Assembly: GCA_964605155.1 (NCBI GenBank)
Contig: CAZSAK010000032.1
Coordinates: forward strand, 1-19,586
Length of the DNA stretch: 19,586 nt
From: CAZSAK01 sp964605155
Lineage (GTDB): Bacteria > Pseudomonadota > Gammaproteobacteria > SZUA-140
Direction of reading: 5' to 3'
Positions 5,402-13,210 of the stretch are shown here, in pieces; position 1 is the stretch's first letter, and each line of letters begins with the position of its first letter. Below the pieces are notes generated by a model. That model ran no database searches. It was not told the DNA's origin and saw nothing but the letters and a program-made list of their open reading frames with translations. The translations under genes and the position numbers were made by a program.

Positions 5402-6856
5402 ATGTCAAAACGCTATACAAATTACCATTTCGTAGCGCGTACGGTCGTCTTCCCTCTCGGCGCCATGTTGTTATTACTGACGGGTGGCTGCTCTCAACAA
5501 CCATCGGCACTCAATCAGATCAAGCAAAAGGGCGAGCTGGTCGTTGTTACCCGCAACAGCCCAACCACCTACTTCGAGGGTCCGTATGGGCCTACAGGAC
5601 TCGAATATGACCTGGTCAGCCTGTTTGCCGATTATCTGGGTGTGGACCTCAAACTGATTACCACAGCCAATTTCAACGCCATTTTACCAATGGTCGCTCA
5701 CCGTGACGCCCATCTGGCCGCCGCCGGCCTTACTATCACCGAGGCCCGCAAGAGCCGGGTACGATTTGGCCCACCCTATCAAAACATTACCGAACAACTG
5801 GTCTATCGCAGCGGGACAAGGCAGCCGCAAGACCCTGAAGATCTGGTTGACACCAGTCTGGAGGTGATTGCCGGCAGCAGTCACGCGGAGCGTCTTTCAA
5901 ATCTGACGAAATACTACAAGAATCTGACCTGGCAGGAAAATAACGATGTGGAAAGCGAGGAGTTGCTGTCCCTCGTGTGGGAAAAGAAGATCGATTACAC
6001 AGTGGCCGACTCGAACGAAGTGGCGCTCAATCAGCGTTACTACCCGGAATTGCGCGTGGCCTTCGATCTGTCCAGGCCCCAGCAGCTTGCATGGGCCTTT
6101 CCCAAGGGTCCTGATAACAGTCTGTATAACGAAGCCGTCAAATTTTTTAACCATATCAAGCAAAGCGGCAAGCTCGACCAGCTACTCGATCGATATTACG
6201 GACACGTGCAGGATTTCGATTATGTCGGAACACGCCTGTTCATGAAACACATCGAGGAACGGCTGCCCGACTATATCCAAAACTTCAAACAGGCTGCGCA
6301 ACATAACAATATGGACTGGAGGTTATTAGCCGCCATAGGATATCAGGAATCCCACTGGAACCCGCGTGCAATCTCGCCAACGGGTGTCAGAGGCATCATG
6401 ATGCTGACCCGTACGACCGCAGCGGACATGGGCTTTACCAACCGGATCGATCCGCAGAACAGTATCAAGGGAGGCGCACGCTATTTCAGATTACTCAAAA
6501 ACAGGCTCCCGCGGGATATCAATGAACCTGATCGAACCTGGTTTGCCCTCGCTGCCTATAATATCGGCTTTGGCCACGTTGAGGATGCGCGGACGATTAT
6601 ACGACAACGCGGGGGGGATCCGGACAAATGGGTTGATGTCAAGGAGAGCCTGCCACTGCTCACGCAAAAACGCTGGTACGAACAACTTCCGCATGGATAT
6701 GCGCGAGGCAATGAAGCACTGAGGTATGTGGAGAACATACGCAGTTATTACGATATACTTGTCTGGCAGACCGAACCGAACAAGCTGAAACTTCCTAATA
6801 CACCTATTAAATACCCGATTACCATCAGTCAGTATATACCTTCTCCGATCCTGTAA
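5402..6856 (+). CDS. mltF: Membrane-bound lytic murein transglycosylase F
   Basis: The 484-aa envelope enzyme cleaves the MurNAc-GlcNAc bond of peptidoglycan, forming 1,6-anhydro ends. The N-terminus has a hydrophobic stretch followed by LTGGC, a loose lipobox with Cys30, so it is likely a lipoprotein. Residues about 36-270 form a family 3 solute-binding (SBP_bac_3) domain, which in MltF is a regulatory module. Residues about 285-430 form the SLT domain, with catalytic Glu316 in GYQESHWNP, then SPTGVRGIMMLT and the ALAAYNIGFGHV segment. The MltF architecture is complete and close to the usual length. The ATG at 5402 has no good Shine-Dalgarno. It faces tadA convergently with 55 bp between the genes. 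Confidence 0.93.
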   Translation: MSKRYTNYHFVARTVVFPLGAMLLLLTGGCSQQPSALNQIKQKGELVVVTRNSPTTYFEGPYGPTGLEYDLVSLFADYLGVDLKLITTANFNAILPMVAHRDAHLAAAGLTITEARKSRVRFGPPYQNITEQLVYRSGTRQPQDPEDLVDTSLEVIAGSSHAERLSNLTKYYKNLTWQENNDVESEELLSLVWEKKIDYTVADSNEVALNQRYYPELRVAFDLSRPQQLAWAFPKGPDNSLYNEAVKFFNHIKQSGKLDQLLDRYYGHVQDFDYVGTRLFMKHIEERLPDYIQNFKQAAQHNNMDWRLLAAIGYQESHWNPRAISPTGVRGIMMLTRTTAADMGFTNRIDPQNSIKGGARYFRLLKNRLPRDINEPDRTWFALAAYNIGFGHVEDARTIIRQRGGDPDKWVDVKESLPLLTQKRWYEQLPHGYARGNEALRYVENIRSYYDILVWQTEPNKLKLPNTPIKYPITISQYIPSPIL

Positions 6857-6911
6857 CCGTCAACCTCTTCTGATTATATCCATATCCGGCGGCAAAATCG
6901 GCTGATTTAAT

Positions 6912-7367
6912 TCAACGGCGCGACCTGAAGAAATTTTGCAGTATTGCTGCAGATTCGTCTGCAAGCACACCGCCCTCACAAACGACTTGATGATTGGTCT
7001 TATCTGAAATCAGCGTATCGAACACGCTGCCTGCGGCACCCGCCTTCGGATCTGATGCACCAAAAACGAGACGCCTCACGCGGCCATGGATAATCGCTCC
7101 TGCACACATGACACAAGGCTCGAGCGTTACGTACAAGGTGGTATCAGGCAAGCGATAATTTTCCAGCCTGCTGGCAGCTGTGCGCAGGGCCACAATCTCG
7201 GCATGTGCCGTGGGATCATGGGTACTGACAGGCTGGTTCCAGCCTTCTGCGATCAGCTCGTTACCCAGAACCAGGACTGCGCCGACCGGTACTTCCTCCT
7301 GCTGTTCCGCATGTCGGGCCAACCGCAAGGCATGCTGCATCCAGCTGATGTCGTGGCCTGATATCAA
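6912..7367 (-). CDS. tadA: tRNA-specific adenosine deaminase
   Basis: The 151-aa cytidine-deaminase-fold enzyme converts A34 to inosine in the anticodon of tRNA-Arg(ACG). The zinc and catalytic motifs are HAE (His55, Glu57) and PCVMC (Cys85, Cys88), followed by the GAxIHxRxxRLVFGA core and a C-terminal FFRSRR. The start is a TTG at 7367. The alternative ATG at 7340 would remove the DISW residues that align with the N-terminal helix of E. coli TadA, so I keep the TTG with caution. It lies 49 bp downstream of guaA on the same strand, which suggests a guaB-guaA-tadA transcript. Confidence 0.93.
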   Translation of the reverse strand: MISGHDISWMQHALRLARHAEQQEEVPVGAVLVLGNELIAEGWNQPVSTHDPTAHAEIVALRTAASRLENYRLPDTTLYVTLEPCVMCAGAIIHGRVRRLVFGASDPKAGAAGSVFDTLISDKTNHQVVCEGGVLADESAAILQNFFRSRR

Positions 7368-7416
7368 CTTACAGAGGGATACAATACATATGGGATAGAC
7401 GAAGTGTTAATGAACT

Positions 7417-9006
7417 TCATTCCCATTCTATCGTCGCCGGTGGTTTGCTGGAGATATCATAGGTCACCCGTGAAATGCCCGGCACTTCATTGATGATACG
7501 GCTGGAAACCTTTTCCAGCAGTTCATAGGGGAGCTGCGATGACCGCGCCGTCATGAAGTCTATCGTTTCCACGGCTCGCAGTGCCACGACATATTCATGC
7601 CGGCGCTGGTCCCCCATCACACCGACGGATTTCACCGGTAGAAATACCACAAATGCCTGGCTGACCTTGTTATATAAATCAGCGGCACGCAGTTCCTCGA
7701 TAAATATGGCGTCGGCGTGACGCAACATCTCGGCGTATTCCTTGTTGACCTCACCGAGTATCCTGACACCCAACCCGGGGCCCGGAAACGGGTGGCGATA
7801 TACCATATCGAACGGCAGACCGAGCTCCACACCTACACGTCGCACCTCGTCCTTGAACAACTCACGTAATGGCTCCAGCAGCTGCAGGTTCATTTTTTCA
7901 GGTAAGCCGCCCACGTTATGATGGGACTTGATCACGTGAGCCTTGCCGGTCCTGGCACCTGCCGATTCGATCACGTCCGGATAGATGGTCCCCTGTGCCA
8001 GCCAGTTGGCATTGCGAAGTTTCGAGGCCTCTTCCTCAAAGACTTCGATAAAGATATTGCCAATGATCTTGCGTTTTTCTTCAGGGTCATTAATACCCTT
8101 CAACGCATCGAGAAACCGGCCTTCCGCATCTACACGGATCACCTTAACACCCATGTGCTCGGCAAATACCGCCATCACCTGATCAGCCTCATTAAGCCGT
8201 AGCAGGCCGTTATCGACAAACACACATGTCAGCTGGTCACCGATGGCCTTATGTAATAAGGCCGCGACGACCGAGGAATCGACGCCTCCGGACAGTCCCA
8301 ACAAGACCTCATCATCGCCTACTTGATCGCGGACCTGTTGGATGCTGTCTTCAATGATGTTGCCCGCCGTCCATAATCGTTCACAACCACAAATGTCATG
8401 CACGAACCTGTCGATTATGCGCTGCCCCTGGCGTGTATGTGTGACCTCCGGATGAAACTGCAAACCGTAGAATTTACGTCGCTCGTCGGCGATGCCGGCT
8501 ATCGGCGCGCCGGAAGTACTGGCAATCATCTTGAATCCCTCGGGCAATTCAATCACCCGGTCGCCATGACTCATCCACACGTCGAGCAGGCCATAGCCCT
8601 CGGGGGTGGTATGGTCCTCGATATCCCGCAACAACATGGAATGTCCGCGCGCCCGCACCTGGGCATAACCGAACTCACGGTGAGAGGAACATTCAACTAC
8701 TCCCCCCAACTGGGTCGCCATGGTCTGCATGCCATAGCAGATTCCCAGCAAGGGCACATTCAGTTGAAAAACCGCATCCGGAGCACGTGCTGTCAGGGTT
8801 TCGGTCACGGTCTCCGGTCCACCTGAAAGAATGATGCCCTTGGGTTGAAACTCTATGATCTGCTCGTGACTCACATCCCACGGCACCAACTCGCAATACA
8901 CGCCGGCCTCACGCACGCGACGCGCTATCAGCTGTGTGTACTGGGAACCAAAATCGAGTATAAGGATCCGGTCTGTATGGATGTTTTGTATAGCTGCAGA
9001 TGTCAA
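7417..9006 (-). CDS. guaA: GMP synthase (glutamine-hydrolysing)
   Basis: The 529-aa cytoplasmic enzyme aminates XMP to GMP using glutamine and ATP. The class I glutamine amidotransferase domain has the Cys nucleophile in GICYGMQ (Cys90) and the His-Glu pair in QFHPE (His195, Glu197). The ATP-pyrophosphatase domain starts with the PP-loop LSGGVDSS (about 248-255). The C-terminal dimerisation domain ends in the conserved KPPATIEWE. The only workable start is TTG at 9006, with GGAA about 8 nt before it; nearby ATGs are out of frame and meet stops at once. It is 211 bp downstream of guaB, a long gap for a guaBA pair, and may have its own promoter. Confidence 0.97.
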   Translation of the reverse strand: MTSAAIQNIHTDRILILDFGSQYTQLIARRVREAGVYCELVPWDVSHEQIIEFQPKGIILSGGPETVTETLTARAPDAVFQLNVPLLGICYGMQTMATQLGGVVECSSHREFGYAQVRARGHSMLLRDIEDHTTPEGYGLLDVWMSHGDRVIELPEGFKMIASTSGAPIAGIADERRKFYGLQFHPEVTHTRQGQRIIDRFVHDICGCERLWTAGNIIEDSIQQVRDQVGDDEVLLGLSGGVDSSVVAALLHKAIGDQLTCVFVDNGLLRLNEADQVMAVFAEHMGVKVIRVDAEGRFLDALKGINDPEEKRKIIGNIFIEVFEEEASKLRNANWLAQGTIYPDVIESAGARTGKAHVIKSHHNVGGLPEKMNLQLLEPLRELFKDEVRRVGVELGLPFDMVYRHPFPGPGLGVRILGEVNKEYAEMLRHADAIFIEELRAADLYNKVSQAFVVFLPVKSVGVMGDQRRHEYVVALRAVETIDFMTARSSQLPYELLEKVSSRIINEVPGISRVTYDISSKPPATIEWE

Positions 9007-9110
9007 GACATTATTCCATGGGCAAACATTACAATTATCAGTATGTAATAAGCTGGTTTATACCGAGGTTAGCGTGTACCGCTGAGGCTAGGCAATAATG
9101 AACATAAAGC

Positions 9111-9139
9111 AATAGATAATATCGGGAACAAATCGTCAA
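9111..9139 (-). promoter_or_regulatory. Possible guaA promoter in the guaB-guaA gap
   Basis: On the minus strand TTGACG (9134-9139) is followed after 17 bp by TCTATT (9111-9116, 4/6 match to the -10 consensus). Transcription would start near 9104 and leave a leader of about 100 nt before the guaA TTG. A short AGCG/CGCT hairpin lies in that leader. The evidence is modest. Confidence 0.35.
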
Positions 9140-9217
9140 GCCTGAATTTTGTGTTTACTTTCCCTGACAGGATCTTGAGAGAAAATCACAGTATTGCCGG
9201 GTACAACCACCTTTAGA

Positions 9218-10678
9218 CTAATCGATGTGGTAATTGGGTGCTTCCTTTGTAATGGCCACGTCGTGGACATGACTTTCACGCATACTGGCGGATGATATCC
9301 GTACAAATTTCGGTTTGGTACGCATGGTTTCAATGTCGGCACACCCTGTATAGCCCATACTGGCACGCAAGCCACCGATTAACTGATGCACGATGGATAT
9401 CATGCTGCCCTTGTAGGGAACCCGTCCTTCGATACCTTCGGGCACAAGTTTTTCGTTACGATTATCGGCTTCCTGAAAATAACGGTCGCTTGAACCATGT
9501 GGCAGTGCCATTGCACCTATGGAACCCATCCCGCGGTAGGATTTATAGGAACGTCCCTGATACAATTCAACCTCTCCGGGTGACTCCTCGGTACCCGCGA
9601 ATATACTGCCGATCATTATGGAATTTGCACCGGCTGCAATCGCCTTTGCGATATCGCCCGAATGACGTATACCACCGTCGGCAATCAACGGGATATCTTT
9701 GTTCTTGAGAGCATTGGCGACGTTTGCAATCGCCGTTATCTGCGGTACTCCGACACCGGTGACAATGCGGGTCGTACAGATCGATCCCGGACCGATGCCG
9801 ACCTTCACAGCATCTGCACCCGCTTTAACCAGGGCAAGGGCGGCTTCACCCGTGCCGATGTTGCCTCCGACCAACTGTACTTCCGGGTAATGTTTCTTCA
9901 CCCACTGTACTGAATCCAGCACCTTCTGTGAGTGGCCGTGCGCGGTATCTACGACGATTACATCCACACCGGCAGCAACCAGAGCTTCCGCCCGTTCATT
10001 GGAATTGGTACCTACAGCCGCACCGACCCGTAAACGCCCGTATTCATCCTTGCAGGCATTCGGATAGTCACTGGATTTTTGTATATCCTTGACGGTGATC
10101 ATGCCACGCAACTGAAAGCGATCATTCACAACCAGCACCTTTTCTATACGGTGTGTGTGCAGCAGACTGATGATCTGGTCCTTATCCGCGCCTTCCTTGA
10201 CAGTGACCAGCCGCTCCTTGGGCGTCATGATGCTTGACACCGGATTATCGAAATGCTTTTCAAAACGCAAATCCCGGCTGGTGACAATTCCAACGAGATC
10301 TTCACCCTGGACGACGGGTACCCCGGAAATATTATTACCGCGGGTGATTTCCAGTACATCATGTATGCTGGTCTCAGGAGAAACCGTGATCGGCTCCTTG
10401 ATGACCCCACTTTCATATTTTTTCACCATCCGTACTTCATGCGCCTGTTGTTCGATGGACATGTTCTTGTGAATAATCCCTACACCACCCTCCTGCGCAA
10501 GCGGAATAGCCAGCCTTGCCTCAGTCACGGTATCCATGGCGGCGGACAGGATAGGAATGTTCAGCTTGATGGTTCTTGTCAGCCTGGTTTGCAGATTGAC
10601 ATCTCGCGGCAGTACAGTGGAATGGTCAGGTACCAGTAAGATATCATCGAAAGTTAAGGCATCTTGAGTTATGCGCAT
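9218..10678 (-). CDS. guaB: Inosine-5'-monophosphate dehydrogenase
   Basis: The 486-aa enzyme oxidises IMP to XMP with NAD+, the committed step to guanine nucleotides. A TIM barrel is interrupted by a tandem CBS (Bateman) domain at about 93-204. The catalytic loop GPGSICTTRIVTGVGVP contains Cys301, and the mobile flap region with YKGSM and GGLRASMGYTG follows. Length and domain order are standard. The ATG at 10678 has GGA about 9 nt upstream, and a good promoter lies just upstream. With guaA it makes GMP from IMP; both point the same way, with tadA behind them. Confidence 0.97.
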   Translation of the reverse strand: MRITQDALTFDDILLVPDHSTVLPRDVNLQTRLTRTIKLNIPILSAAMDTVTEARLAIPLAQEGGVGIIHKNMSIEQQAHEVRMVKKYESGVIKEPITVSPETSIHDVLEITRGNNISGVPVVQGEDLVGIVTSRDLRFEKHFDNPVSSIMTPKERLVTVKEGADKDQIISLLHTHRIEKVLVVNDRFQLRGMITVKDIQKSSDYPNACKDEYGRLRVGAAVGTNSNERAEALVAAGVDVIVVDTAHGHSQKVLDSVQWVKKHYPEVQLVGGNIGTGEAALALVKAGADAVKVGIGPGSICTTRIVTGVGVPQITAIANVANALKNKDIPLIADGGIRHSGDIAKAIAAGANSIMIGSIFAGTEESPGEVELYQGRSYKSYRGMGSIGAMALPHGSSDRYFQEADNRNEKLVPEGIEGRVPYKGSMISIVHQLIGGLRASMGYTGCADIETMRTKPKFVRISSASMRESHVHDVAITKEAPNYHID

Positions 10679-10707
10679 ATAGATTTCCAGTAAAAAATTA
10701 ACCTTTC

Positions 10708-10736
10708 ATTATAGCTATATTCAAAATTCCAGTAAA
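10708..10736 (-). promoter_or_regulatory. guaB promoter
   Basis: On the minus strand the -10 is a perfect TATAAT (10708-10713), preceded by a 17-bp spacer and a -35 TTTACT (10731-10736, 4/6). Transcription would start near 10701, about 23 nt before the guaB ATG. I see no PurR box or riboswitch in so short a leader. Confidence 0.65.
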
Positions 10737-10863
10737 CTATATCTACTTATTTACACAGGGATCCGGAATACTGGACAGAATCGGCAAGGCGACACAACAT
10801 CATATGATTCAAAGCCGACCCGGACAGGCTGTACTCTTGGATAAGCGGTTACTTTCAGGTTTA

Positions 10864-10900
10864 CGATGCTGACGTTCAGGTCGTTATCGATTCAGCATCG
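10864..10900. promoter_or_regulatory. 9-bp inverted repeat upstream of xseA
   Basis: CGATGCTGA (10864-10872) and TCAGCATCG (10892-10900) are exact reverse complements with a 19-nt loop. An outer pair, GACAGGC (10823-10829) and GCCTGTC (10900-10906), nests around it. In RNA upstream of xseA this could be a leader structure; as DNA it could be a wide operator. No T-run follows, so an intrinsic terminator is unlikely. Confidence 0.4.
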
Positions 10901-10980
10901 CCTGTCTTTGGATATGCGGGACAATATTACCGCTAAAACCGGCTCTTGTCATGGATTCTCCGTGCACGCAGCCGTAATGT

Positions 10981-12366
10981 ATGATGTTCATTATGCAACA
11001 AATATTACAGGGCTATGATGTGATTCACACCCAGCAGCGGGATATCTACACGATCTCACGTCTGAACCACGAAGTACACGGGATACTGGAGACCAGTTTC
11101 CCTCTGATCTGGGTAGAGGGTGAAATCTCCAATATCGCCCGTCCCTCTTCGGGCCATCTTTACTTTTCCCTCAAGGATGAAAACGCACAGGTACGGTGCG
11201 CAATGTTTCGCGCCCGGAATAAGACTACCAGGTGCAATCCGGACAACGGTATGCAGGTCGTTGTACGTGCCCGGGTAAGCCTGTATGAGCCTCGCGGAGA
11301 TTATCAGCTCATTGTCGAACAAATGGAGGAAAGCGGCAACGGCGCCCTGCAACGTGCCTTCGAATTACTCAAACAACGCCTTTCCACGGAAGGTCTGTTT
11401 GATCCAGCGCACAAGACGCCACTACCATCAGTCCCCCGGCAGATCGGCATCATCACCTCGCCTACAGGCGCCGCTATACGAGATATCCTGCATGTCCTCA
11501 AACGCCGTTTTCCCGCGCTCCCGGTCCTGATATACCCGATACCTGTTCAGGGGACTGACGCTGCCCCTGAGATCGCGCGCATGATCAGACTGGCAGCCCG
11601 GCGTGATGAGTGTGATGTGTTGATCATCGCACGCGGTGGCGGCTCCCTTGAAGACTTGTGGGCTTTTAACGATGAACAGGTCGCACGCGCCATCTTTGAA
11701 TGTCCCATTCCAATGGTATCCGGTATAGGTCACGAGATTGATTTTACCATTGCTGATTTTACAGCGGATGTCAGGGCACCCACACCATCGGCAGCGGCGG
11801 AACTGGTGAGTCCGGATATGTCTGATTGGCTGTCCTCACTGGAGCAGAAACATAAACGGCTGGTGTCCCATCTCAACATCCTGCTCAACCAGAAGAAACA
11901 GCATCTGGTCTGGCTATTGAAGCGTATCCAGCATCAGCATCCGGGACAACGTATATTGCAGCGCTCGCAACGCCTGGATGAACTCGAACAGCGCCTCCAT
12001 CGTGGCATACGTTCCCTGCTGCGAAATAAACATGCAGGTGTGGGTGAGGTATCAGCGCATCTGCTGCGCGCAACACCCCAGCACCGGATCGAACGACTTC
12101 AATCGCAGCGGCAGCATCTAACCCATCGATTGATGACCAGTTTCAAATACCTGCTTGACAACCGGCGACAGCAATTGACAGCACTCGGCCGGACACTGGA
12201 TTCCGTGAGTCCCCTGGCAACGCTCGGTCGGGGTTATGCCATTGTAAGACACGTGAGTGATGGACGGGTTATCCGTTCATACAAGGATGCAGCTCTTGGC
12301 GAAGAAGTCGAGGCCCGTCTTGCCACGGGAAGCCTGATCTGCAACGTAAAGGATAAAAAGCCATGA
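10981..12366 (+). CDS. xseA: Exodeoxyribonuclease VII large subunit
   Basis: The 461-aa subunit, with several XseB small subunits, degrades single-stranded DNA and acts in repair and recombination. An N-terminal OB-fold (about 20-115, including WVEGEISN and the GHLYFSLKD segment) is followed by the nuclease domain, with the invariant GRGGGSLEDLWAFN (about 218-231) and the VSGIGHEIDFTIAD segment. A long charged helical region precedes the LGRGYAIV segment near the end. Length matches E. coli XseA (456 aa). The ATG at 10981 is chosen; an in-frame ATG at 10993 is possible and neither has a clear Shine-Dalgarno. xseB is not in the window. The stop overlaps the next start as ATGA. Confidence 0.96.
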   Translation: MMFIMQQILQGYDVIHTQQRDIYTISRLNHEVHGILETSFPLIWVEGEISNIARPSSGHLYFSLKDENAQVRCAMFRARNKTTRCNPDNGMQVVVRARVSLYEPRGDYQLIVEQMEESGNGALQRAFELLKQRLSTEGLFDPAHKTPLPSVPRQIGIITSPTGAAIRDILHVLKRRFPALPVLIYPIPVQGTDAAPEIARMIRLAARRDECDVLIIARGGGSLEDLWAFNDEQVARAIFECPIPMVSGIGHEIDFTIADFTADVRAPTPSAAAELVSPDMSDWLSSLEQKHKRLVSHLNILLNQKKQHLVWLLKRIQHQHPGQRILQRSQRLDELEQRLHRGIRSLLRNKHAGVGEVSAHLLRATPQHRIERLQSQRQHLTHRLMTSFKYLLDNRRQQLTALGRTLDSVSPLATLGRGYAIVRHVSDGRVIRSYKDAALGEEVEARLATGSLICNVKDKKP

Positions 12367-13196
12367 CGAGGTTAAGGCTTATCCTTATCTGTATATCGAT
12401 GCTCAATATCGCCGAGGCCATCGAACTGCCTCCAAATGATCCGGTTCCAGGCGGCATCGCCGTCATCAGACTGGACCATAATTCTTCATCCACTCCGGTT
12501 GTAAGGTACAATGATAATCGTGTTCTTGTTGTACATGATCGACAGGTCTGGTATGCCATTGTCGGAATTGCGCTTGGCACAAGCCCCGGCGAACAAACAC
12601 TGCAGATCGGAAAACCGCCGATCCCTGTGCACTTTACAGTCAACGACAAACAATACGAGATCCAGCGAATCACCATCAAGGATAAACGCAAGGTAGTACC
12701 CAACAAGCAGGACCTGAAACGCATTTCACGGGAAAAACAACGTATCGATGCTGCGCTTGCGCACTGGAACAACCACTCCGTCACTTCCCTTGATTTCATC
12801 ATGCCCGTCAGCGGGGAACTGAGTAGTCCATTCGGACTGCGGCGCATTTTCAACGGCCTGCCGCGCAAACCGCATAGCGGACTCGACATCGCGGCACCTC
12901 AAGGCACGCCGGTCAAGGCACCGCTCGAGGGGGTGGTCATCGACACAGGCGAGTTTTTTTTCAACGGCAATTCAGTCTTTATCGACCATGGTCAGGGTGT
13001 GGTTACGATGTATTGTCATCTCAACAGGATCGATGTCAAAAAGGGTCAGCATGTCGCGCAAGGTGAGATCATCGGTCACGTCGGCATGACCGGTCGCGCG
13101 ACAGGACCTCATCTTCACTGGGGTGTCAGTTTGAATAACGCCCGGGTTGATCCCATGCTTTTTCTACCAAGATCAAGCGTACAACCTGCTGAATAA
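12363..13196 (+). CDS. Secreted M23 family metallopeptidase
   Basis: The 277-aa envelope protein has an N-terminal signal peptide (about 1-19, ending AEA), then a beta-rich domain (about 20-105) like the M23 N-terminal regulatory domain, a short helical linker (about 113-135), and a LytM/M23 domain (about 145-270). The zinc ligands are intact: His171 and Asp175 in HSGLDIAAP and His252 in GPHLHWGV, with His219 (YCHL) and His250 as catalytic partners. It should therefore be an active peptidoglycan endopeptidase rather than a degenerate NlpD/EnvC-type activator. Its ATG overlaps the xseA stop (ATGA), which implies translational coupling. It ends 14 bp from the convergent nrdJ stop. Confidence 0.92.
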   Translation: MTRLRLILICISMLNIAEAIELPPNDPVPGGIAVIRLDHNSSSTPVVRYNDNRVLVVHDRQVWYAIVGIALGTSPGEQTLQIGKPPIPVHFTVNDKQYEIQRITIKDKRKVVPNKQDLKRISREKQRIDAALAHWNNHSVTSLDFIMPVSGELSSPFGLRRIFNGLPRKPHSGLDIAAPQGTPVKAPLEGVVIDTGEFFFNGNSVFIDHGQGVVTMYCHLNRIDVKKGQHVAQGEIIGHVGMTGRATGPHLHWGVSLNNARVDPMLFLPRSSVQPAE

Positions 13197-13210
13197 GTCC
13201 GGTTGATACA

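Larger units (their letters stand above)
10679..10980. other. Divergent guaB-xseA intergenic region
   Basis: This 302-bp gap holds the guaB promoter at its left end and an inverted repeat near the middle (10864-10900). No confident xseA promoter or Shine-Dalgarno is visible. A 22-codon open frame at 10804-10872 ends in the left arm of the inverted repeat but has no ribosome site, so I do not call it a gene. Confidence 0.5.

Noticed and set aside
8398..8826. 142-codon plus-strand open frame
   Set aside because: Shadow of guaA in the opposite strand, with no ribosome site or motif.
10804..10872. 22-codon leader peptide upstream of xseA
   Set aside because: No Shine-Dalgarno, no codon run of regulatory meaning and no evidence of conservation.
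12269..12889. 206-codon minus-strand open frame
   Set aside because: Antisense to the end of xseA and the M23 gene, which are clear family members.
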